The notes beneath the pieces were generated by a model. The model ran no database searches. It saw nothing but the letters and a program-made list of their open reading frames with translations, and was not told the DNA's origin. From the NCBI GenBank assembly GCA_951213105.1, contig OX578152.1, forward strand, positions 97,873,068-97,937,067: 64,000 nt of DNA, read 5' to 3'. The position numbers and the translations under genes were made by a program. The stretch is from Amaurobius ferox (Eukaryota > Arthropoda > Arachnida > Araneae > Amaurobiidae). The first letter of the stretch is position 1; each line of letters begins with the position of its first letter. Positions 20,601 through 33,492 of this stretch are shown here, one piece after another.

Positions 20601-22095
20601 TATCTATATAAATAAATTGAAAATATGTTTGTATATAATGATAATTAGCTGCTAAAACTTGAATTTATAATAAAAGTATTTTATAATAAAACTTATAATA
20701 AAGTTTTATTATACATTCAAGACTTTTAAACATTTGGCTGTGAGAGTGATTTTTACTACATATTTTAAATATCTTAAGAAATTATTGTTTCTTAGTTTTA
20801 TAATTAAATTTGATAGTTTTTTTTTTAAGATTTAATAGCTAAATACTGCACTGCTCTGCAAAAAGAAATGTTGAATCATATTAGATTTATAGGCATCTAT
20901 GAAACATTTACAGTTCTTCATAATTTTTTACATTCCAGAGTCAACAACATATGATGTGGGCTGCATATAAATTTATTTCATGCAGAGGTAAGTTAATTTC
21001 TTTAACAATCTAATAATCGCGTGTAAAAAGCTTTGAACAATATTAAATCAATCGCACATATATTAAAATTTGGTTCTTTTGTTATCAACGCCTTAATAAA
21101 CTTAATAATCGCACTCATTTATATGCACTTACAACAAATATATATAAAAGGTTATATTGACTTCGTATTACTTTGATTGGTGTTTGGCATTTTTGGATAC
21201 ATTGATGGAATCGCTATTTAACATTGTTTCTAAATGTGCTATAATGCAAAAATGCTGCACGAAAAAAGAGTTGACCGATTTAATTTGCAATTTTTTGATT
21301 TAGAGTTTATTATACGAGTATAGGTCGTTTTCTCAAAATCGGGGCATGCCAGGGTTTTAAAATTGGTATTCTTTGTTTCCTACTGATAATAAAATTACTG
21401 TATAATTTGATTTCTGATTATTATAAAATACCTTTTGTAAAATGATCATGTATATCGATTATCAAAAGATTTTATATGATTGACTGACAGTTATTTATTT
21501 TATATTAAAAAAACGTTTCATATTGTAAAATTGTTTTCATAAAATGATCATGTACTTTGATTATCCAAATATTTTACATGAATGACTGCCATTTATTTAT
21601 TTTATATTAAGAAACGTAAATATGTGGGCGTTCTGTATATTTGAACTCGCTAAAAGTAAATAGCATTTCATACTTTATAGACAATATCATCGTTTAAAAT
21701 GTTGGTCAAATCGCCCCATTTCTTTATTTGGATATCGTGTCTACAGATTCTTACATGCATAAACAGCCATTTACACAAGTAGATCAAGTTAAATTTGAGT
21801 TCAAGAATGTTTTCAATATTTAAATCCGCCAAAAATACAAATTTAACCATTCAATCCATCACACTTTCCCTTTCTATACATAAATGTAGAGAATGTAACA
21901 AATTTTTGATCGGACTTATATATGAACATTTATATTTTAAAAATATAAACTATTGAACAATTTAAAATAGAATTATTTATATAACATTAAAAATAAACTA
22001 AGTTATTTTTGTATAAATGGTCATTTTATTCAAGGATTTATTTAAAAATACCAAAACAATATTGGAAAACAACAGAATCCGTCAAATTCATATTC
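20601..22095. other. AT-rich non-coding stretch with a ~100-bp tandem duplication
   Basis: No gene seen. At 21434-21620 two adjacent units of about 95-100 bp share AAAATGATCATGTA, GATTATC, ATGACTG and TTATTTATTTTATATTAA. The rest is unassigned. Confidence 0.5.
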
Positions 22096-22879
22096 TTAAG
22101 GGTGAGCGTCAGTAAATTTTCTGCCCTATCTGCGCTTTGTTAACTTTCGTGGCACACATATTTCGCCGAAATTCTGCTCAAACAGTTGCAAAATATTTTC
22201 TTACAGATAAAATGCTATGCTTAGATTATATTAAAACTAAATTTAATACCCAATAAAACATAGAATATATGTTTTATTTTAATTTAAAATATTTTTGGTG
22301 CTGCCATCTGTTGTCGTAATTTAATTCATACCGACTATTTTTATTTTTTAATGAACATTTTTAAATGTCTATTCCTTCTAATATGCTATTAAATACAACA
22401 ACAGACCATATATAATGCCATAATCACGGAAACGTAATTGAACTTGGACTTGAAGACAAAGGAAAACTAGAAGGCAAAACTGCAGTCCTCAGTGATGTAC
22501 ATTCAGATCCCTTATCAAATTTATAGAATGATAAATTACCTTTCCGTGATTGTGGCATTATTATATATGATCTGTTGTTGTATTTAACACTGTATTAGAA
22601 GGAATAGATATTTAAAAATGTTCATTAAAAAATAAAAATAATCGGTATGAATTAAATTACGACAACAGATGGCAGCACCAAAAATATTTTGGAATAAAAT
22701 AAAACATATATTCTATGTTTTTTGGGCATTAAATTTAGTTTTAATATAATCTAAGCATTGCATTTTATCTTTCAGAAAATATTTCGCAACTGTTTGAGCA
22801 GAATTTCGGCAAAATATGTGTGCCGCGAAAGTTAACAAAGCGCGGATAGGGCAGAAAATTTACTGACGCTCACCCTTAA
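22096..22879. mobile_element. TTAA-flanked foldback element (piggyBac-like MITE)
   Basis: Two arms of about 345 bp (22100-22440 and 22534-22875) are reverse complements of high identity around a ~90-bp loop. Termini read GGGTGAGCGTC and its complement, and each is flanked by TTAA (22096-22099, 22876-22879). TTAA duplications are the hallmark of piggyBac-type transposition. There is no coding capacity, so it would move only in trans. piggyBac ends usually begin CCC, whereas here the outer bases are GGG, so the superfamily is tentative. Confidence 0.7.
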
Positions 22880-23810
22880 GTTCAGCCACAGTAGCGAAAT
22901 AATGCCAAATCTAGAAGACCCACGATAAACTGGCTTATTTTCTTTCGACGGTCGCTCAACGATAAACGGCACACAATGCTTAGAAAATAGTCAATTGTCA
23001 TATTCGTTCATTCAGACTCACAATAGTATAGACTATAGAGCATGGGCACAAATGTAAATAAACAGCCTGCGTTGTAGAATGCGCGGGATTGTAAGGGCAA
23101 AAGGGCACTTTCTTTCCCATTGAGTTCTATGCAAATTTTCTACGATGTCTGAAAAATTGCTTCGTACCGTAAAAACTATTGCATGTAAAAATATTAAATT
23201 TGGTACACTTGTAGAAAACTTTGGGGAATACGCTGAAATAAACCGTTTTTTGATATATATTGTAGTTTAAGAAATATTTAATATCAAAATCAAAGACAAA
23301 ATATTTGAGCTGCGAATTCGCGTCCTGGATAGACTAACGATAGCAAGATCACGAATTTTTGCAGGCAGGTGAATTTTTGCAGGACGGAGCCCCTTTTTTT
23401 AATTTCGATGTAGTTTTTGAGATATTTTACTTCTTATGCACTTCTGAAGTGAACATTTTTTTTCGTATCGGCACGTCTAGCGATTTCTCTGTCTTGTCAT
23501 ATCATCAAATTTTTAAATTATTTGTTTCAAATTTTGAAGTGTTTGTAGGGTATGTAAAAGGTAATCAAATAAAGTACAGCGCAATATATATTAGAATAAA
23601 AGAGCAAACATTTGTTTGGGCTGTAAACATTGGAGATAGGTATAATACTCATGTACAAATTAATATTACATGATGCTTATCAATTTCAAATATGATTCAC
23701 GGAACCTTATGATACATTTTATAGTATACATGATATGGAAAACGATCTCCTACTGACTAAAGTATTGCAGTATTTCTTAAACTGCTGTGTTAAAATGGTT
23801 ACATAGAACT
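22880..23810. other. Non-coding stretch, nothing recognised
   Basis: A 104-codon open frame (23359-23673) has no motif and a phenylalanine-rich, AT-driven composition. No gene is called. Confidence 0.4.
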
Positions 23811-24760
23811 TGTATAGTTTGAAAAGCACCGACCGACCAAATTTAGAATGTTGATGTGCAAAACAGTATAACTTTTACTTGAATGTCTTTTCTAGTTTTG
23901 TGGAGATTAGTTACATCTATTTAACAAATGCCCCCCCCCCCCTCCAAAAAAAAAAAAATATATATATATATACTTGTATAATTTGAAAAGCACCGACCGA
24001 CCAAATTTAGAAAGTTGATGTGGAAAACAGTATAACTTTTACTTAAATGTCTTTTACTAGTTTTGGGGAGATTAGTTACAGCTATTTAATAAATGCCTTC
24101 CCCCCCCCCCCCCCTCCAAGAAAAAAAAATATACTTGTATAATTTGAAAAGCACCGACCGACCAAATTTAGAAAGTTGATGTGCAAAACAGTATAGCTTT
24201 TACTTGAATGTCTTTTAGTAGTTTTGGGGAGATTAGTTACATCTATTTAACAAATGCTCCCCTCCCCTCCGAAAAAAAAAATTATACTTGTATAGTTTGA
24301 AAAGCACCGACCGACCAAATTTAGAAAGTTGATGTGCAAAACAGTATAACTTTTAATTGAATGTCTTTTACTAGTTTTGGGGAGATTAGTTACATCTATT
24401 TAACAAATGCCCCTCCTCCCCCCCAAAAAAATATATACTTGTATAATTTTATAATTTGAAAAGCACCGACCGACCAAATTTAGAAAGTTGATGTGCAAAA
24501 CAGTATAACTTTTACTTAAATGTCTTTTACTAGTTTTGGGGAGATTAGTTACATCTATTTAACAAATGCCCCTCCTCCCCCCCCAAAAAAATATATACTT
24601 GTATAATTTTATAATTTGAAAAGCACCGACCGACCAAATTTAGAAAGTTGATGTGCAAAACAGTATAACTTTTACTTAAATGTCTTTTACTAGTTTTGGG
24701 GAGATTAGTTACATCTATTTACCAAATGCCCCCCCCCCCCCCCCGAAAAAAAATATACAT
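23811..24760 (+). repeat. Minisatellite, six units of ~160 bp
   Basis: The word GAAAAGCACCGACCGACCAAAT begins units at 23821, 23985, 24146, 24299, 24458 and 24618, a spacing of 153-164 bp. Each unit ends with a poly-C run followed by a poly-A/TA run of different length, which explains the length variation. Units 5 and 6 are nearly identical and unit 1 is the most diverged, which suggests expansion from the right side. Confidence 0.95.
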
Positions 24761-25540
24761 AAATTTACTTTAAGATTCAATTAATCAAATTTTATTACTA
24801 TGATGTCAATCAAAACTATGTACATGAATGAATCTTTACATATATAATAATACACTTAATTATTCAAAATTATATTGCTTTTAAAAATGCAAACAATTAT
24901 CATGTTATGATTTTATAAAAATATAATTCAATTTGGACAGCTGATATTTATCTTTACTTTATTACTCACATATTGTGATTTATTGTATCACATCAATACA
25001 AGAAACAGGTTAATAAGTTTTATGCATCATTAAATAAATAGAAGAATGAAATGTAATAATTTTCACAATAATATTTAACCAATATATGTCAAATGAGAAG
25101 TTTTCTTAGAACAGCAAGTGAAAAATGAAAATCCTATTACACTTAAAAGATTTTTATAAGCAACGATTTACCTTTTTAGATACAATTTATCAATTTTAAT
25201 TACTGAATTGCCAATCAAAACTATTCACATGAAAAAAAAAATTAACCGATAAATAATAATGGGCTCAATTAGTTAACATTCAATATCTATATATTTTTTT
25301 AATTTAAATAATTTGGTGTTTTTAAAAAAGTATAAAAATATTAAAATTAGGATAGTGGTCATTTAAATCTGCTGTGTCTATCGCATCAAAGCAAGAAATA
25401 GGCTAATAAACTTAAAATATGCAGCATAAAACAAAAGAACGAATGAAATGAGATAATTTACACTATACTTGACCAGTAATAGATGTCAAATAATGAATAA
25501 TTTTATTAAAACAGCAAGTATAAAGCAGGTTAAAACACAG
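24761..25540. repeat. Diverged tandem duplication of ~400 bp
   Basis: 24765-25130 and 25190-25520 share an ordered series of words: GTCAATCAAAACTAT, ATCAAWRCAAGAAAYAGG, GAATGAAATG, ATGTCAAAT and ACAGCAAGT. Both are non-coding and AT-rich. It adjoins the minisatellite. Confidence 0.6.
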
Positions 25541-27249
25541 AAATCTACAGGTTCGCAATAGGAGAATCCGAATGTTTTGACCTTACAAATTTCGCGCATG
25601 CCAGTTGAGTTTACATGTGACGTCAGGTGCTCATGCTCTATTCGAAATTATGTATCGTCGTTCTATCTGGGTCGCCCTGACTTTGCGGCTCTGCAATAAA
25701 ACCACATTGTAGAAGATTCTTGCAGTGCTGCCATCTTATAACGTATTCAGCAACTACATTGTTGATTTTAGTTGCTGAATGTGTTACAAGATGGCAGCAC
25801 TACACTTTTGGGGAAGAACGTTTTGAAAATATTTTCAAAATATGCAACATTTTTTTACTAAAATTTTTAATATATTTATATAAATAAAAATAATAATGTA
25901 AGGGCTTTTTATGAGGAAGTCGCGAGCCTTTCGACCTCTGGCCACGAGCCGCCACTGATATTCACAGTTTGCAGACACACAAATTTCCAAAAGGGTTAGA
26001 AAGTAGTTCAGGAAATTATAAAACAAACTTATCTGTCAAAATCCCAAATTTGATAAATTCGGAAAACAATATCATATCCATGCATAACACCATCTATTTT
26101 TACCATAAAGTAGATCTAAACTATAATTGTACGATAAAGTAAAAATGATTGTCATTTCCATAGCATAGACAGATTTTATCAATATGAATTTCAGCACTCC
26201 CAAAGGCATAATTTTTTTTTTTTGTGTATTATTTATTTGAGGAGGATGGGAAAGAGGGTGCTGCAGTTAGAACTGAACTATCAAGGAGAAAATATCTTGA
26301 GTATTATTAATCCACTTTTGAGGAGTGTCAAAACATATATGCTTCATTAATTGTTCCAAGGATTGCAATCACTAGAAGTCTAACATTTGGTGTTAGCCTT
26401 TAGTGAGTGGGAGGGATTATGGATTATAACTGACATGTTTGAGTGAGAACACAACTTCTCATCTGTCCTTGTCAATCTGTATAATAAATTATTGGGTAAC
26501 AAAAAAAATCATGGAAAATCTGTTGTGTATTGTATCACAAGGAATTTAAATGTACTGAAATCAGACCACAGAAAACAGGCAGAAGGATTTAGGGTATTAT
26601 AGTACCTGGTTGCTAATTTCTCCTTAATGGTGTCTGAGGGAGAAAGCATTGAGGATGGATTAGACACATGAAGTTGTGAGTTCCTTTGTTATTCTTCACC
26701 TGTGGGAGACTAATTAATCCCACTGGCCTCTGAAATTATTTTGTTACTCTCACTGGAAATTATATTATATGATTATGAAAAGCCTTAACTAGACCACTCT
26801 TTAGTTTATAGCTGACTACCCAACTCTTGTAACCAACATAGGTCTTTAAGATAGATAAAAATATATTTACATTCAAGCTCTTGCAATTAAAGTTTTTAAT
26901 GCATAGAATTAAAAAAAAAATCTATCTATACATAATGCTTAGGTAGTTTAAAGGTTTTTCTTAAATAATAACATGATATATTGCTAATTGTTAATTTTAT
27001 AGATTATTATACATTTTGCTGCACAAAAGACTGTAGTATATGATCTTAAATCAGCAACCACATTAATTCTGTTGAAACATGGTTTGCTGAGAAGGCCAAT
27101 TGTGTGCATTTCATTTTCTAGGGTTAAAACTTCCATTTGCTATTTGTGTTGATATTACTACATGTTACTTTATTCTTTACTATATTTTTATTTTATTGTT
27201 TTACTTTTCTAAGGTTTTAATTTTATTTTTAAACAATTTGCAACCATTT
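25541..27249. other. Non-coding stretch, one hairpin
   Basis: Apart from the inverted repeat at 25724-25801, no gene or repeat is recognised here. Confidence 0.4.
25724..25801. repeat. 78-bp inverted repeat (hairpin)
   Basis: Arms 25724-25755 and 25770-25801 are near-perfect reverse complements (AGTGCTGCCATCTTATAACG against a close complement) around a 14-bp loop. It could be the minimal remains of a MITE. The GCTGCCATCT word also occurs in the foldback at 22096-22879. Confidence 0.8.
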
Positions 27250-27600
27250 GCACAAGTTCATCCCTCATCATTATGAAAAATTCCATAAAGTAGATCTAAG
27301 ACAATATATTAATTTGTATATTTTGTAATAATGTTCAAATGGTTGGCCCATTTTGAAAATTGGCATGTTCACTTCAAAATAACAAGGATGAAATACATTT
27401 TCTTTTCAAAATTTTAAATTTATACATTTTTAAATATTCAAGGTTATAGATCATATTAGTGACCTTGAGAATGAAAAACATTCTTTTAAGCATTTTTATA
27501 TCAAATTTGTGTAATACTATAATAAGTAATGAAATATGAATTTTTCAAATTTTGTCTCAGTCAAAATTTCACAATTTTCAAGATCACATACTCTATCTTG
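27250..27600 (-). repeat. 3' flank of ZNF-B, part 1 (copy of 1650-2000)
   Basis: Homologous to the ZNF-A 3' flank in the same order and orientation. The match stops where the large palindrome begins. Confidence 0.65.
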
Positions 27601-30525
27601 AACCAAATAGTTCTGAATTCATAATACATCTCCATAAAAATTTTGGTTGCCACATATTTTTGTTGATTTTTTATCTTGGCTCATTGGAGAAGAAAATTAG
27701 CTTGGATAAACAATTTTGAACAAAGTCATATTTTTCTGTACACTATTTTTAAAAATGGCAGATGCATTGCAGTGATTATGACATTTTAAATGAACCATTA
27801 CCATAAAAATTCATTTTGGAGTCAAAATTTAGATGTTCGGTGTCAAGTAATACAAGAGAAACTGAAAAAATTCATCACACTTACTCTTGGCCATTTTCCA
27901 GAAATAGCAGCTCTAATAGGAAAAACAAAATAGATGTTTTGTGTATAGTATCACATCTCTGGTGATACTTAATGCTTGTGTTCTAAATAAATGAAATTTG
28001 TTATAATGGTTTTCATTCATTGCCTTTATTTACTAAACAATGTTATGGTATAGCATAAAGGATTTGTAATGGCTTGATGTTTATTATACAACACAGAAAT
28101 CAATGTTTTACTCCATTTAACACATTTTAATTGTTCACAACATTTGTATTTAATTTTTGGCAACCACTCTAACATTTGCAGAATTAGTTGTATTAGAGAA
28201 TGGCATGTCCACAAGGATATCTCTTTGTAGCACAGGCTTCGTAAACACATGCACATATTAGTTCTGTGGACAGTGATATTAAAAATTTCTTAGGTTTAAA
28301 CACACCATTTATTTTTTCTCAACCGAATTCAGATGGCACAACATGAACATGTGGCATAACATGCAGGTCACATTCTTCTGATATTTCTTGTATTATCCCA
28401 CATTCCATAACAGAGAGTTCAATATAACTGTTGAAGACAATGTGAAGTTTGCCATATGCATACTGACTTTAATCTCAGTAGGACAGTCTAAACCACCAAC
28501 TTCTCCAAAGTTTTGGATGAAATCTTAACCATTCGTAACTGTAACATGTAATCCATAGCAATAGTAGTTTTATACAATAGAACTTTTTTTAATTTAAATT
28601 GTTTAGTTTCAAATATTTGTAAGTTCTACAATTTGTTTAAACTTTATTGCTTTACTTACAGCACTATAAAATAACGTGTTTGTTGGAAGAAGATAATACA
28701 TAAGATTGTTACTGCTTGATTTCCTTTTTCTTTTGCTACATTAATCCTTCTATATTGCAGCAAAAGTTGCTTTTTCTTAACTAGCTTTAGAGTGGAAAAC
28801 GAGTAGCAAAAATGGGAATTCAGCAAAGGCATTCTTTAACATAATATTTTACCAACAAACTTATTATTTAATGAAGATGCTGCAGTAAAAGTAGTAAAGC
28901 ATAAACTCATTGAAGAGTTTGAGAAAAACTTGCCCTTAAACTTTTTGCTGTGGATTACATGCCAGGGATACGAATGGTTAAGATTTCATACATGCAAAAC
29001 TTAGGAAAAGCTATTCATACTGTTTTGTAGAACCTAGTCAGCATGCACTTTGCAGGAACTGCACATTGTGTTCGATAGTTATCTTGAATATTCCGTCAAT
29101 GAACGTGAGATAATATGATGAATGTCCACAGCTGGAATAGTGGATCTGGCCAGCATAAATATTTCTATACCAATACTTTTATAACACCGTAAATTATGTT
29201 TATTAATATAGAACAAGATAAACCTTGGCATTTTACCATGGCAAAACATTGAGAATGATTCATTTAACACTGAATATTGAATTATCGGAAGTAGAATGAT
29301 TGCCAATGAGGAGTTGGTGCCTGCAGATATGTATTATAAAGTCCATATTATTCAAAACTTTACAAAGATGAGAAGAAACTGACCTTCATGTTGTGCCACA
29401 TATTATGTAGTCCAAAATAGTTTTGATAGAGTCACTGTATAATCAAATGGCACACATTATTAATTTGTTGTTTTGATTTGTTATTATGTTTGTATATCAA
29501 GTCTGTCTGAGTTGTGGGTTCATTATAGTAAAGGTGAGAGTAGACGCATAATCTTCTTCATGATCTGTATAGTAAACTTGATCCAGAGATGCTCTTATTA
29601 AGGTACATATTTTTACAAGTGATGACATTATGAGTAAAACTGTAGCAAATATTGAAGCAATAAATGGACATTATGAGTACAACTGGATTTAACAAATATT
29701 TGAGCAATAAATACTGAACCTATGAAGTTTCTAAAAGCATTTGCAAAAACAGAGGAAGAATGTAACTAAGATGTGGAAAAATGCAGATGTGGTGACAAGA
29801 AGATTCATGTGAATTTGGTGGGATAGACATTGATGGAGTGTTGAAATTTAATAAAATTTTAAAGTCACTGCCTAGAGAACTAATATGTACATGTGTTTGC
29901 AAAGCATGCAATTATAAAAAGATTTCATTGTCGATATGCCGCATTCAAATGCATAACATGCTGAGAATGTAAACAGAGTGATTGTTGGAATGATATATAA
30001 ATATTGTGGACTATTAAAATATTTTAAATGTTGTATTAAAAATACTGATTTTCACATTATATATAATAAGTATCAAAACATTACTAATCTTTCATGTTAA
30101 ACCATATGCATTGTTTGGTGCACAAACAGAATGGCTGAAAAGCATTATAGCATTATAGCTAGTTTCATTTATACAGATCACAAACAATATGAACTGTCAA
30201 AGATGAGATATTATATGCAGGTAAAATGTCTTTCTTTTTCTATTATAGCTGACATTTTTGGAATTTGGCTGAAGGGTTAGTATGACGAGTTTTTTTGTCT
30301 CTATTGGACTACTTGACCTAAAAATCATAGGTATTGACACCAAAATGAACTGTCTATGATGTACAGTTCAGTTATAATCATTGCAACACATCTGCCATTG
30401 GGATGGTTCAAAAATGCCTATCCAAGCTAATTTACTTCTCCAGTGGTTCAAGATTCCAAATTAATAACAAAAATGTCTGGATTATCAAAATTTTATGGAT
30501 GTGTATTATGGGTCGTAGACTGAAA
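27600..30525. mobile_element. ~2.9 kb imperfect palindrome (foldback element)
   Basis: The left arm (27600-28735) and right arm (28805-30525) are reverse complements at several checkpoints along their whole length. Examples are the outer ends (27620-27720 with 30410-30500), the middle (28440-28545 with 28950-29110) and the inner part (28570-28740 with 28800-28930). The right arm is longer through insertions. Both arms carry the same decayed coding text when read outward from the centre: GKLHIVFNSYIELSV on the left arm (minus strand) and ELHIVFDSYLEYSVNERE on the right arm (plus strand). A protein fragment was therefore present before or within the inverted duplication. Its flanks continue the ZNF-A-like 3' flank on both sides, which defines it as an insertion. 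Transposon class unknown. Confidence 0.7.
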
Positions 30526-30770
30526 ATGTATCGGAAGGTTATATTTGATATTAATGTTTTGCCAATACCTGTAACCAATTAAAAACAATAAAGAGGTTAG
30601 GTTGATAATGTACATTTTTTATTTGAAAATTTACATTTTATTAAAAAAAGATTGATAATGGATGGATAATATTTATAAAAGTTTCCTACAACTGATTGTC
30701 CTTTTTCCTATAAAGTCATCTCAATTTTCAGTAATGTATTTTTCAAAAGCAATTATTAATAAACTACAAA
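30525..30770 (-). repeat. 3' flank of ZNF-B, part 2 (copy of 2040-2290)
   Basis: Continues the duplicated ZNF 3' flank after the palindrome (ACCAATTAAAA, ACATTTTATTA, AATGTATTTTTCAAAAG). Confidence 0.65.
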
Positions 30771-30964
30771 ATTTACTCAGTGTTGAATAAGATTTAAAGC
30801 TGGGATTAATTGAATTCATTCATTAAGTTTTCCAAAAGACATAGTCATCCGCTGTGTGAGCCCATGCTGCACACACTTAATCAAACCTTAGACCACTGCT
30901 TAGGTATATAATACACCTTGGCCTCAGTGCTGGGTACGTTGAATGATACAACCTAAATCCACCT

Positions 30965-31615
30965 TTTATATGCTCTAAATAATATTTTTTTGATATGCCC
31001 TAAATAAAGTCTTTTGATATGCCCTATATAAGTTCTTTTAATATGCTATAAATAAGCTTCTTTGATACATCCTGCAGAAGCTGTTTTAATACACCTTAAA
31101 TAAGCTCTTTTAATACACTCTAAATAGTCTTTTGATATGCCATAAATAAGTTCTTTGTATATCTCATAAATAAGTTCCTTTGATATGCTCTAAATAAGCT
31201 CATTTGATACACCCTAAATAAGCTCATTTGATACATCCTAAATAACCTTTCATCTTCTGTGTGGGTTGTTGTTGTTGAGATCCAGACTGTCCGACCTACC
31301 ATAAAGGTGTAAGGTACCTCTTTGGACGGCCAGGAAGAACCACCCAATTTAGACCGGAACTCAGTGGCGGAGGCATCCACAGGGACTGTACCCTCCTTCC
31401 CCTACCACCAATCTCTCGGAAGGACTTATGGACCCACATGTTTAATGTGATCGTACTCCAAGTGAACACTGTGGCAGTTTTGGCAGTGGAGAAAATCAAA
31501 CCCGGGCCTACCGAATGCAATTTCCAAGCGTTAACCACTGGGCTACTGCACCAGTAATATGCTTTAATTAAGCTTTTTTTAAAACAAAAGCTCCTTTAAT
31601 ATGCTCTAAAATCAT
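30965..31615. repeat. Minisatellite of ~25-28-bp units interrupted by a SINE
   Basis: About ten imperfect units built on TTTGATATGCCCTAAATAAG-like text lie at 30965-31250. At least two more lie at 31557-31610 beyond the SINE (TTTAATATGCTCTAAA). The SINE therefore landed inside the repeat array. Confidence 0.7.
31262..31554 (-). mobile_element. tRNA-derived SINE
   Basis: Read on the minus strand from 31554: a tRNA-like head with an A box (TAGCCCAGTGGTTAACGC) and a B-box-like GGGTTTGATT. Then a body shared with 62420-62548/63914-64000 and ending in GGTCGGACAGTCTGG and a GTTGTTGTTGTTG complement. RNA polymerase III would transcribe it from the internal promoter; it needs a LINE for movement. 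Related copies lie at 54309-54710 and, as fragments, elsewhere. Confidence 0.85.
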
Positions 31616-33370
31616 GTATGAGGTGCATTTAAATTAGGGATGTTTAAAATCAATAGCACATTTTCTAAATGAAAGTGTTTGCAAACACTGATAATATTTT
31701 CGATACTAGTACTAGCTTGCAATCTAAATAAATCCTTAAGTAGTTGATGGCAGATGACTTTATATCAGAATACCTGCCCTTCCTAAAGTGCTGTTTTGAG
31801 AACTTTTGACCTTGTCCCAAGGATGAAGGAAAACATGTTTTATTATTGGTCTTGTACATTGTTAGAATTTTTTCGAAAATTTATAAGGTTTACATAGAAA
31901 TTTATAATTTATGAACAAAATAATGATGAAACATCATATTTTGTTTGCAGCATGTATAATGTTAAAAAAAAATCTGTTAAATTATGCAGATTGGGTTGTC
32001 AGTCAAATTTTTTGTATTGCAATTTTAAAGTTAGATATACATCTTCAAAATACAAAAAAGTATACGTTTTTTAAAAATTCCTAAAATTTGTTTACTTTTA
32101 GTATGATTTTTGTTTAAAGTTTGTTTGAAAGAGGAGTTTTCTGATCATGTAAAGATGGAAACTTTGCGATAATATTTTTGATTGCTAAGAAACCAGTTTG
32201 TGTGAAAATCATGCAAAATGGTGTTTCAACATTCAATAACTAAAAAACTTATTTGAATTAAAAAAAAAGTATTACTGAGGCACATCATTCTGGATCTTGA
32301 AGTATCTGTACCATATTTCATGGCCATACGATGCTTAGATTTTCCATTACAGATGACATGAGGACCATTCAAACATCTTCATTTATTATAATAGATTATC
32401 CTTAGCTGAGTGGTGGGAATTGATAAATAGAGACAGTGTGTTAAAAATTCACACATTTCTATATTATATACATATTTTAAATTGGAGAAAATTTAGTTAA
32501 TTTTTACTATAACTTACAATTACATCATTCAGTTAAAAAATGAACAGTATGAGTACAAGCCTAAATATTCAAAAGAGTTTTATAATCCAACAAATGAAAC
32601 GCATGATTAAAACTTTTGATAAAATATGTCTGCAACTGTTTATTCTTTTAGCATGTATGAAGAGTGTAAATACTGATATATGAAAATGCCACTATTTTTT
32701 AATACTTAAATTTTAGTTTGAACATAAATGACAATCAAATAAAAGTAGATAAAACAGGAATTTTTCTGCAACAATTATTTCCACAGTGGAAAAAACAAAT
32801 CCTGATTATAACATTATAATACATAAAATTTAATTTTTAAGATATTTTAATATGCATATGACAGAAATTTTTATATTTTGTGAAGTTTTGAGCTATTTGC
32901 AACCAAATAAAATATAAATCATAAAACTTTGTGTTGAGATATTTAGTACCAGCGTTTCTTACAGGACTTTTTGTCTGAAGGGGTGGGGTGAATGAAAGTT
33001 TATGGGGGGGGGGGGGCAAGTTTTTTATTCGCCCTATATAAATATATCTAAATATTATCACATAAAAAGAACTAGGTTAACATAAAATGTCTTGGAGGGG
33101 AGGGGCCTCCCTCCCAGATGTATGCCTGAAAGAAATACTGCTTAGCTTGACTAGTATTCACAAGTTAGCTTGGCTTCTGCCAAAATAAAAAATTGCATAA
33201 AATCATAAAATTTTCAATTTTTCTGAAATTCTAAGTCATTTGTGGCCTATTAAATTATTAATCTATAAAGTGAAATATATTGATACATAATTTTAGTACC
33301 CTCAAGCAAATTGAGTTTCAGAAAAAGTTATTTCACTCCAAACTAATATGTAAACTAATATGTAAGCACT
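31616..33370. other. Non-coding stretch with one dispersed repeat
   Basis: No gene recognised. 32940-33160 is a copy of the repeat at 59945-60215 (shared: poly-G stretch, GCCCTATATAAATATATCTA, ACTAGGTTAACATA, ATGTATGCCT-AAAGAAA). Confidence 0.5.
32940..33160 (+). repeat. Dispersed repeat, copy 1
   Basis: Matches 59945-60215 in the same orientation. No SINE tail is inserted here, whereas copy 2 contains one. Confidence 0.6.
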
Positions 33371-33392
33371 AACATGTAAATTAAACTTTCAT

Positions 33393-33492
33393 TCATAGCA
33401 AACAATTTTTGCATTTAAATGGTTTCACTCCAGGACATGTATACAAATGTTCATCTAAACTTATTTTTCCAAGTAAATGATTCCTGACATTT
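33393..33492 (-). pseudogene. Decayed finger downstream of ZNF-B
   Basis: After a frameshift at the end of ZNF-B the minus strand still reads FTYENVRNHLLGKISLDEHL and VKPFKCKNCLL, a broken finger and the start of another. The first Cys pair is lost. Confidence 0.65.

Noticed and set aside
23811..24760. CRISPR-like array
   Set aside because: The whole ~160-bp unit repeats, with no unique spacers; a eukaryotic minisatellite.
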